Shown here one piece after another: positions 57,405 through 64,000 of a stretch of 64,000 nucleotides of DNA; positions within the stretch are counted from its first letter, which is position 1, and every line of letters starts with the position of its first letter. This DNA comes from Pleomorphomonas oryzae DSM 16300 (GTDB lineage: Bacteria > Pseudomonadota > Alphaproteobacteria > Rhizobiales > Pleomorphomonadaceae). The stretch lies in assembly GCF_000422965.1 (NCBI RefSeq), contig NZ_AUHB01000014.1, forward strand, positions 89,148-153,147, given 5' to 3'. Made by a program: the position numbers and the translations under genes. The notes under the pieces are model-generated. The model was not told the origin of the DNA, made no database searches, and saw only the letters and a list, made by a program, of their open reading frames with translations.

Positions 57405-58406
57405 TCACCCGCGTTCCGACCGCTCGACGGCGCCGGTCAGGAGTTCGAGCAGGCGGCGAATTTCCTTCTGCTGCTCGCCCTGGCTTTCGGCCCAGGCCCG
57501 CACCAGTTGCTGCTCGGCACGCATGTGCTGCACTAGCCCCTGGATGCCTTCGGCGAGATTGGCCATCGCCTGGCTGGACCGGGTGCCGGCGCCGCCATCC
57601 TGGATCTGCTTGGAGAGGTGCTCGAGGGCGCCCCGGAGGTCGTCGATGTTCTGGGCGTCGCGGATGCTGGCGCCGACATCGCCGGCCGAATCGAGCTCGG
57701 CCTGGGTGGACAGCCAGTCTTCGAGGTCGAGATAGAAGCGGTTCTGCGCCTGTCCGGCCTGAAGGTCGAGGAAGCCGACGATCAGCGAGCCGGCGAGGCC
57801 GAACAGCGAGGACGAGAAGGCCGTGCCCATGCCGGAGAGCGGCGCCTGCAAGCCGCTCTTCAGATCTTCGAAGATGACGCTGGCCGTGCCGGAGCCGACG
57901 TCGAGGCCCTGGATGGTGGCGCCCACCGAGTTCACGGTGGAGATCAGGCCGTAGAACGTACCGAGCAGGCCGAGGAACACCAGAAGGCCGGTCATGTAGC
58001 GCGAGATGTCGCGCGCCTCGTCGAGACGGGTGGCGATCGATTCGAGCAGCGAGCGCATGCCCGAAGCGGTAATCGCCCGCTGGCCGAGCCGGTCGCCGAG
58101 CAGCGTCGCCATGGGGGCGAGCAGCACCGGCTGCTTGCGCACTTCGAGGCCGGGCTCGCCGAAGCGGTAGGTATTCACCCAGCGCACCTCGGGGAACAGG
58201 CGGATCACCTGCCGGAAAATCAGCAGAATGCCAACCAGCGCCACCGAAAAGATCAGGCCGTTGAGGCCGGGGTTGGCCATGAAGGCTGTCTTGAGCTGCC
58301 GCGAAAGCAGCAGACCGACGAAGGCAGCGATGACCAGGAATACCGCCATCCGCCAGAGGTACACCTGGGGACTGGTAAGCTTGATACCGGACGCGTCTTT
58401 GGCCAT
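57405..58406 (-). CDS. MotA/TolQ/ExbB-family proton channel-like protein
   Basis: A 333-residue membrane protein. Helices at about 17-35 and 50-68, then the conserved MotA/ExbB core from LLVFLGLLGTFYGLISTVNSV to AFSSSLFGLAGSLIVGF, and a helical tail. TFYGL and the second core helix are typical of the TolQ/ExbB pore. It pairs with the downstream OmpA-domain protein. No flagellar or tol/ton genes are nearby, so a role other than motility is likely. Confidence 0.88.
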   Translation of the reverse strand: MAKDASGIKLTSPQVYLWRMAVFLVIAAFVGLLLSRQLKTAFMANPGLNGLIFSVALVGILLIFRQVIRLFPEVRWVNTYRFGEPGLEVRKQPVLLAPMATLLGDRLGQRAITASGMRSLLESIATRLDEARDISRYMTGLLVFLGLLGTFYGLISTVNSVGATIQGLDVGSGTASVIFEDLKSGLQAPLSGMGTAFSSSLFGLAGSLIVGFLDLQAGQAQNRFYLDLEDWLSTQAELDSAGDVGASIRDAQNIDDLRGALEHLSKQIQDGGAGTRSSQAMANLAEGIQGLVQHMRAEQQLVRAWAESQGEQQKEIRRLLELLTGAVERSERG

Positions 58407-58485
58407 GGCTCTCGTCGCTTGCTCTCACTGATCGCGGCGCATAGTAAACGCGATTTACGGCGAAAAGAGCAAGGCATACGGGCGG

Positions 58486-58508
58486 TTCCCCCGAATTTTT
58501 CGGGGGAA
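58486..58508 (-). terminator. Hairpin between IMPase and ExbB-like gene
   Basis: A perfect 10 bp stem TTCCCCCGAA/TTCGGGGGAA with a three-base loop, 28 bases past the IMPase stop. No T run follows on the minus strand. Confidence 0.55.
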
Positions 58509-58536
58509 GCCAATTGATTCAAACAATAGCTGGCGA

Positions 58537-59325
58537 TCAGGCCTTCCTGAGCGTGGCGAGAAGCTGGGCGTGGATCGCCTCGTTGCCCGCGACCAAGGTG
58601 CGCGAGGCGTGCATGTCGTCCTTGCCCGCCTTGTCGGTGACGAAGCCGCCGGCTTCCTTGATCATCAGCCAGCCGGCCGACGTATCCCACGGATTGAGGT
58701 CGTCTTCCCAGAAGCCGTCCAGCTTGCCGGCGGCGACGTAGCAAAGATCGAGCGCCGCCGAACCAAGACGGCGGATGCCGGCGCAATTGGCCATCACCTG
58801 CCGAAGTTCGTTGAGATAATGCGGGTGGTTGCCGCGGCCGAGGTGTGGCACGCCGGTGCCGATCACGCATTCGGGCATTTCACGGCGGGCCGAGACGCGC
58901 AGACGACGGTCGTTGACATAGGCGCCGGCGCCGCGTTCGGCAGTATAGAGCTCGTCGGTGGCCGGGTTGAAGACGACGCCGGCGATCGGCACGCCGTTGC
59001 GCTCCAGCGAAACCGAGATCGAGAAGATGGGGATCGAGTGCAGGAAGTTGGCGGTGCCGTCCAGCGGGTCGACCACCCAGCGGTGCTGCTCGTCCTCGCC
59101 GGCCACTTCGCCGCGCTCCTCCATCAGGAAACCATAGGTGGGGCGCACCCGCTTCAGCTCCTCGAACAGTACCTGTTCGGAGCGCTTGTCGGCGGCCGAG
59201 ACGAAATCGCCGGGGCCTTTCATCGACACCTGCAGGTTCTCGACCTCGCCGAAATCGCGGGTAAGGCCGCGTCCGGCCTTGCGGACGGCCTGGACCATGA
59301 CGTTGAGGAGGGCGGAACGAGCCAT
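58537..59325 (-). CDS. suhB: Inositol-1-monophosphatase family protein (SuhB-like)
   Basis: A 262-residue magnesium-dependent phosphatase. Motif 1 WVVDPLDGTANFLHSIP and motif 2 WDTSAGWLMIKEAGG are complete, with MEERGE supplying the third ligand. It fits the SuhB group acting on inositol monophosphate and similar sugars. ATG 59325 gives MARSALLNVMVQA; the frame to 59370 adds 15 residues. The mmgR RNA near hisN, not here, marks that other family member. Confidence 0.9.
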   Translation of the reverse strand: MARSALLNVMVQAVRKAGRGLTRDFGEVENLQVSMKGPGDFVSAADKRSEQVLFEELKRVRPTYGFLMEERGEVAGEDEQHRWVVDPLDGTANFLHSIPIFSISVSLERNGVPIAGVVFNPATDELYTAERGAGAYVNDRRLRVSARREMPECVIGTGVPHLGRGNHPHYLNELRQVMANCAGIRRLGSAALDLCYVAAGKLDGFWEDDLNPWDTSAGWLMIKEAGGFVTDKAGKDDMHASRTLVAGNEAIHAQLLATLRKA

Positions 59326-59385
59326 TTTCTGGAGATCCTTCAGGAAAAACGTTGGCTGCGTAGCCATCACAAACGGCCGCCGAGC

Positions 59386-59437
59386 GCAAGCCCTAACCCG
59401 CCAATCGCTTAAAAGCGGTTGGCGGGTTAGGGCTTGC
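59386..59437. repeat. 25 bp long inverted repeat
   Basis: Arms 59386-59410 and 59413-59437 are complementary at 24 of 25 positions, the one exception a G-U pair in RNA; the loop is two bases. It lies 61 bases upstream of the IMPase start and 20 bases before repeat R2. On the plus strand it is followed by CTCGGTTTTTG. Confidence 0.85.
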
Positions 59438-59456
59438 TTCTCGGTTTTTGTTCTCT

Positions 59457-59567
59457 GCCTCAGTCGCCGGCGGGCCTCCGGCCCTTAGGCTACCGCTCCG
59501 CTAGACGCCTTCGAGACGCTTCGTGTCTCGAAGGCCGCTCCGCGCGGCGCCGCTTGGCGCCGGAAGT
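59457..59567 (+). repeat. Modular GC-rich intergenic repeat, copy R2
   Basis: Left module (GCCTCAGTCGCCGGCGGGCC), a middle palindrome GCCTTCGAGAC/GTCTCGAAGGC, and right module with GGCGCC-GCTT-GGCGCC. It lies in tandem with R3. Confidence 0.8.
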
Positions 59568-59575
59568 AGTTTTTC

Positions 59576-59702
59576 CGCCTCAGTCGCCGGCGGGCCTCCG
59601 GCCCGTGGCTTTCGCTCCGCTAGACGCCTCCGAGACGCTTCGTGTCTCGAAGACACGCTTCGCGTGGCGCCGCTTGGCGCTGGAAGCCGCTGACGCGGCT
59701 TC
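59576..59702 (+). repeat. Modular GC-rich intergenic repeat, copy R3
   Basis: The same modules as R2, with single changes and an end hairpin GAAGCCGC/GCGGCTTC (59683-59702). It ends 34 bases from the Sel1 gene stop. Confidence 0.8.
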
Positions 59703-59736
59703 GGGAGTGTTTCCCGGCATGCCCTGAGCGAAGCCA

Positions 59737-60771
59737 TCAATTGCCGGCGTCGACGCCGGGCAGGTTGAGTGGCTTATCTTCGGGCTTCGGAGCGTCCGGC
59801 TTTGCTGTGTCTGGCGCGGGAGCGCCCGGCGCCAGCGCTTTTTCGAGCCAGCCGTCGGTGAGGCCAGCGCCCTTGGCGAAGCCGTACCAATGGCGGGCGA
59901 GGTCGAGATCGCGCGGCACGCCCTCGCCGACGGCATAGAGCCGGGCAAGGCGGCTCTGCGCCACCGGATTGCCGGCCTCGGCGGCCACCTTAAACCAGGC
60001 GGCGGCGATCTTCTGGTCGCGGGCGACACCGGTGCCGTTGAACATCATGATGGCATATTCGACCTCAGCGGCGATATGGCCGGCTTTTGCCGCCTCCCCC
60101 ATCAGCCGCGCCGCTTCCGCCTCGTTCTTCGGTACGCCCTGGCCCTCGCGGTTGAGGGCAGCCAGCGCGTAGATCGCGTCGATGTTGCCCTCGTCGGCGG
60201 CCGCCTTGAACAGGGCGGCGGCGCGGGCATAGTCGAGAATACCGGACGACGGGTCGATGCAGAGCAGGCCCAGCCAGTAGTTGGCTTCGACGACACCCTT
60301 GCCGAGTGCTTCTTCGAGGTAGTTGGCGGCCTTCTTCTTGTCGACCGGCATGCCGACGCCGAGCGCGGCGAGGTTGGCGAGTTCGACCAAGGCCTGCGGA
60401 TCGCCGTTCCGGGCGGCGAGCTGATACCAGATGATCGCCTCGTCGGGCTTCCTCGGCAATCCCAGGCCGTTGGCATAGAGATAACCGATTAGGCTTTGCG
60501 CCTTGGCGTCGCCAAGCTTGGCGCGCTCGACGGCAATCTCGAAGGCGGTGAGATAGTAGCCGCGCTGGAAGGCGCCGAACGCATAGTCGATCTTGTCGCT
60601 GTCGGGCAGCGACTTGAGAAGGTCCGGCACAGTCGGCGCTGCCTGGGTGGCCGATGACGGCGCCGGTTTCGGCTTCGGCGCGGCTTCGACCGCTATTGCC
60701 GGTCCGGCGAGGAGGCCGAAGCCGAACGCGACGGCGAGACAGGCAACGCGGACTTCAGGCGGCATCGGCAT
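59737..60771 (-). CDS. Sel1-repeat exported protein
   Basis: A 344-residue protein with a signal peptide (VACLAVAFGFGLLAGPAIA), a linker rich in Pro and Lys, and six or seven Sel1-like repeats of 36 residues (for example AQSLIGYLYANGLGLPRKPDEA and YALAALNREGQGVPKNEAEA). The C-terminus is again Pro/Lys-rich. Related periplasmic proteins (ExoR, PodJ-like) act by binding partners in signalling; the partner here is unknown. Confidence 0.9.
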   Translation of the reverse strand: MPMPPEVRVACLAVAFGFGLLAGPAIAVEAAPKPKPAPSSATQAAPTVPDLLKSLPDSDKIDYAFGAFQRGYYLTAFEIAVERAKLGDAKAQSLIGYLYANGLGLPRKPDEAIIWYQLAARNGDPQALVELANLAALGVGMPVDKKKAANYLEEALGKGVVEANYWLGLLCIDPSSGILDYARAAALFKAAADEGNIDAIYALAALNREGQGVPKNEAEAARLMGEAAKAGHIAAEVEYAIMMFNGTGVARDQKIAAAWFKVAAEAGNPVAQSRLARLYAVGEGVPRDLDLARHWYGFAKGAGLTDGWLEKALAPGAPAPDTAKPDAPKPEDKPLNLPGVDAGN

Positions 60772-60843
60772 CGCGGTTTCGGCTCTGTTGGGATCGGTCG
60801 TGCAAGGCAGCGTTAGCGGTCAAGTTGGCCGGGAATGCGGCAG

Positions 60844-61488
60844 CTACTCGGCGTCGGGACGCTCTGTGGCAACGCGGTCAAGAATGGCATTGGCTTCCGT
60901 GACCGCGGCGGCCGGCCCATCGGGGTGGTCCCAGATGGCGGCACGGACGGCGACGAAATCGGCACCGGTGCGGGCGCAGACCTCGACCGAGGCCATGGAA
61001 CGGCCGGACAGCAGCACGCAGGGCGGCTCGAACAGCTCGGCCCACCAGGCGCCGAGATCGATGGTCTTGCGGTGGACCTCTTCGCCTTCCTCAAGGTCGA
61101 GCAGACCGAAGAAGATGTAGTCGGCACCGGCTTCGCCGGCTTCCATCGCTTCATGACGGACACGCAGATTGCCGGCGCCGACGATGGATTTGGGCTGCAG
61201 GGCCTCGATCGCTTCCTTCAGCGCCGTCTCGCCGGTTTCAATGTGGATGCCGTCGGCGCGGGCGCGGCCCATGACGCGACTGTTGCCGACGACGAGCGCT
61301 GCGACGTCATGCTTCTGGGCGATCGGCACAAGCGCCTCGGCAATGGCCTGAAGGTCGTTTTCCGAGGCGGCATCGGGGGCGATCAGCAGCGAGGCGACGT
61401 CGCCGGCGGCCAGCGCCGCTTCGAGCTGCGGCGCGAACGTGGCGATATCGACGACGCGGGGCGTGATCAGGAACAGACGGGCGCGCAA
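60844..61488 (-). CDS. thiE: Thiamine-phosphate-synthase-like protein
   Basis: A 214-residue TIM-barrel protein related to ThiE. I choose a TTG start at 61488: GGAGG stands six bases before it, and the product starts RARLFLITPR as in the family. A longer frame with an ATG would read through the terminator hairpin at 61509-61535. Conserved points are YIFFGLLDLEEGEE and DFVAVRAAIWDH, but the usual HLGQxD substrate motif reads ADGIHIETGETA, so thiamine-phosphate synthesis is not certain. Confidence 0.75.
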   Translation of the reverse strand: MRARLFLITPRVVDIATFAPQLEAALAAGDVASLLIAPDAASENDLQAIAEALVPIAQKHDVAALVVGNSRVMGRARADGIHIETGETALKEAIEALQPKSIVGAGNLRVRHEAMEAGEAGADYIFFGLLDLEEGEEVHRKTIDLGAWWAELFEPPCVLLSGRSMASVEVCARTGADFVAVRAAIWDHPDGPAAAVTEANAILDRVATERPDAE

Positions 61489-61508
61489 GGGAACCTCCGG
61501 CAACAAAA

Positions 61509-61535
61509 ACCCCGTGCCCAGAAAGGGCACGGGGC
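61509..61535 (-). terminator. Intrinsic terminator just upstream of the thiE start
   Basis: CCCCGTGCCC pairs perfectly with GGGCACGGGG (10 bp, loop of five); on the minus strand TTTTTG follows, then the Shine-Dalgarno GGAGG of thiE. It must end transcripts from pgk or act as an attenuator of thiE. Confidence 0.85.
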
Positions 61536-61561
61536 GCTTCATATCACAAACACGTTCGGCA

Positions 61562-61577
61562 GGAACCAATTGGTTCC
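61562..61577. promoter_or_regulatory. Perfect 16-base palindrome
   Basis: GGAACCAATTGGTTCC lies between the terminator and repeat R4. It could be an operator for thiE, but no regulator is known. Confidence 0.35.
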
Positions 61578-61585
61578 GAATGGAC

Positions 61586-61677
61586 TCCCGAAGCCGCGTC
61601 ATCGGCTTCCGGCGCCAAGCGGCGCCCGCGCGGAGCGCGAGAGCCTAAGGGCCGGAGGCCCGCCGGCGACTGAGGCT
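61586..61677 (-). repeat. Modular GC-rich intergenic repeat, copy R4 (inverted, short form)
   Basis: On the minus strand: left module, then right module, without the middle palindrome, and an end hairpin GAAGCCG/CGGCTTC. It begins nine bases past the pgk stop. Confidence 0.8.
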
Positions 61678-61685
61678 TAAAATCC

Positions 61686-62879
61686 TCAGCCCTCGAGGGC
61701 TTTCACACCCGGCAGCTCCTTGCCTTCCATCCACTCGAGGAAGGCACCGCCGGCCGTCGAGATGTAGGTGAAGGAGTCGGCAGCGCCGGCGTGGTTGAGC
61801 GCCGAGACGGTGTCACCACCACCGGCGACCGTCAGCAGCTTGCCGGCCTTGGTGGCGGCGGCGGCATACTGGGCGGCGGCCACGGTGGCCTTGTCGAAGG
61901 GCTCGATCTCGAAGGCGCCGAGCGGGCCGTTCCAGACCAGCGTCTTGGCCTTGTCGATGGCGGCCTTGACGGCGTCGATCGACTTCGGACCGGCGTCGAG
62001 GATCATGGCGTCGGCCGGAACGGCGTTGACGGACACGACCTCGTTGGCGGCACCGGCCTTGAACTCACGGGCGATGACGGCGTCGACCGGCAGCACGATC
62101 TCGCACTTGGTTTCCTTGGCCTTGGCCAGGATGCGCTTGGCGGTGTCGGCGAGGTCATGCTCGCAGAGCGACTTGCCGACGGCGATGCCCTGGGCAGCCA
62201 GGAACGTGTTGGCCATGCCGCCGCCGATCACCAGGATGTCGACCTTGGCGACGAGGTTCTCGAGCAGGTCGATCTTGGTCGACACCTTGGCACCGCCAAC
62301 CACGGCGAGCACCGGGCGCTTCGGCGTGCCGAGGGCAGCGCCGAGGGCGGTCAGCTCGGCCTGCATGGTGCGGCCGGCATAGGCCGGAAGCTTGTGGGCG
62401 AGGCCTTCGGTGGTGGCGTGGGCGCGGTGGGCGGCCGAGAAGGCGTCGTTGACGTAGATGTCGCCGAGCTTGGCGAGCGCGTCGACCAGCGCCGGGTCGT
62501 TCTTTTCTTCGCCCTTGTAGTAGCGGGTGTTCTCAAGCAGCAGGATGTCGCCGTTCGACAGGGCGGCAATGGCCTTCTCGGCCACCTCGCCGATGCAGTC
62601 GTCAGCGAAGGCAACCGGCTTGCCGATGGCCTTGGCCAGCGGGGCGACGATCGGCTTCAGGCTGTCCTCGGCCTTGCGCTCGCCCTTGGGGCGGCCGAAA
62701 TGGGCCAGCAGGATGACCTTGGCGCCCTTCTTGGCGAGGTCGAGAATGGTCGGGACGATACGGTCGATGCGGGTGGTGTCGGTGACGACGCCATTTTCCA
62801 TCGGGACGTTCAGGTCGACGCGGACGAGGGCGCGTTTGCCGGCGACGTCGGCGTCATCAATGGTCTTGAAGCTGCTCAT
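61686..62879 (-). CDS. pgk: Phosphoglycerate kinase
   Basis: A 397-residue glycolytic kinase that makes ATP from 1,3-bisphosphoglycerate. [32 protein letters not shown], the [15 protein letters not shown] signature and [15 protein letters not shown] (phosphate loop) are all present. ATG 62879 follows AGGACCACC; the frame to 62990 runs through the intergenic hairpin region. Second gene of gap-pgk. Confidence 0.96.
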   Translation of the reverse strand: MSSFKTIDDADVAGKRALVRVDLNVPMENGVVTDTTRIDRIVPTILDLAKKGAKVILLAHFGRPKGERKAEDSLKPIVAPLAKAIGKPVAFADDCIGEVAEKAIAALSNGDILLLENTRYYKGEEKNDPALVDALAKLGDIYVNDAFSAAHRAHATTEGLAHKLPAYAGRTMQAELTALGAALGTPKRPVLAVVGGAKVSTKIDLLENLVAKVDILVIGGGMANTFLAAQGIAVGKSLCEHDLADTAKRILAKAKETKCEIVLPVDAVIAREFKAGAANEVVSVNAVPADAMILDAGPKSIDAVKAAIDKAKTLVWNGPLGAFEIEPFDKATVAAAQYAAAATKAGKLLTVAGGGDTVSALNHAGAADSFTYISTAGGAFLEWMEGKELPGVKALEG

Positions 62880-62965
62880 GGTGGTCCTCGCTTCGTGCGC
62901 CGCCACTCCGGTATGCGCGGGGTCGCGCTTGCGACGGATGGCGGTCGGCCGCGGTAAGAGCGGTC

Positions 62966-63016
62966 GAGCCCGCCTCCGGCCAGACCCCATGACGGGGTCC
63001 TCCAGAGAGCGGGCTC
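62966..63016 (-). terminator. Branched hairpin between gap and pgk
   Basis: An outer stem GAGCCCGC/GCGGGCTC (62966-62973 with 63009-63016) encloses an inner stem GACCCC/GGGGTC. No T run follows. It may separate gap and pgk mRNA levels rather than end transcription. Confidence 0.5.
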
Positions 63017-63033
63017 GGCCTGTTCGGTCTAGA

Positions 63034-63999
<966 letters not shown>

Positions 64000-64000
64000 A

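Larger units (their letters stand above)
59326..59736. other. Repeat-filled intergenic region
   Basis: About 410 bases without a gene. It holds a long inverted repeat (59386-59437) and two tandem copies of the modular GC-rich repeat (R2, R3). Short open frames here translate the repeats and are not genes. Confidence 0.7.

Noticed and set aside
59434..59727. A 97-residue frame over repeats R2 and R3
   Set aside because: Its repeated PQSPAGLRP phrases only translate the tandem DNA repeats.

Overview
The window is a GC-rich chromosomal segment of an alphaproteobacterium, almost certainly of the order Hyphomicrobiales (Rhizobiales). The marks for this are CpdR, the nucleoid protein GapR (DUF2312), a type-B ribosomal protein L36, the alphaproteobacterial serC leader motif, an mmgR/suhB-type small RNA beside an inositol-monophosphatase-family gene, DUF459 and DUF1036 proteins, and dispersed palindromes of a type common in rhizobia. 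The genus cannot be fixed from sequence alone. A class III (anaerobic) ribonucleotide reductase points to a facultative or microaerobic lifestyle. I see no transposase, integrase, phage gene or CRISPR array.

Layout. Bases 1-8.2 kb: the end of a PAS-like protein, then an arabinoside module on the minus strand (UgpC-type ATPase, two permeases, binding protein, GH51 arabinofuranosidase) with a divergent GntR/FadR-type regulator. 8.2-12.1 kb: a betaine/choline-type ABC importer. 12.4-21.8 kb: housekeeping genes (fructose bisphosphatase, OCD-family reductase, EEP-family hydrolase, L36, TPR protein, a coupled DUF1036-pyruvate kinase pair, EamA exporter, N-formylglutamate amidohydrolase homologue, GapR). 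22.0-25.2 kb: a cobalamin riboswitch, then nrdD, a separate 65-residue gene carrying the glycyl-radical site, and nrdG. The same 44-45 nt structured element occurs on both sides of this block; the second copy is the leader of an MFS transporter gene. 26.5-31.4 kb: a GH5 enzyme, TRIC-family channel, chemoreceptor and tRNA-Val(GAC). 31.6-36.1 kb: cpdR, a second N-formylglutamate amidohydrolase, mmgR-like sRNA, hisN, an alpha/beta hydrolase and hsp20 with a possible RNA thermometer. 36.2-44.1 kb: threonine aldolase and gltBD. 44.1-50.5 kb: a DUF459 SGNH protein, an MltB-like lipoprotein, galU, two LysE-family exporters, an FMN reductase and an Lrp regulator. 50.6-53.6 kb: serC-serA with the serC leader. 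53.7-59.3 kb: an outer-membrane barrel, glmM, an ExbB/MotA plus OmpA-domain pair and an inositol monophosphatase. 59.7-64.0 kb: a Sel1 protein, a ThiE-like protein, pgk and the truncated gap.

How the genes connect. Pyk, Fbp, Pgk and Gap belong to lower glycolysis/gluconeogenesis; SerC-SerA drains 3-phosphoglycerate to serine; GltBD assimilates ammonium; GalU and GlmM feed envelope precursors. The most unusual locus is the B12-riboswitch-controlled class III ribonucleotide reductase with its glycyl-radical domain on its own polypeptide. The next most interesting are the paired 44-45 nt RNA-like element and a modular GC-rich intergenic repeat present four times.
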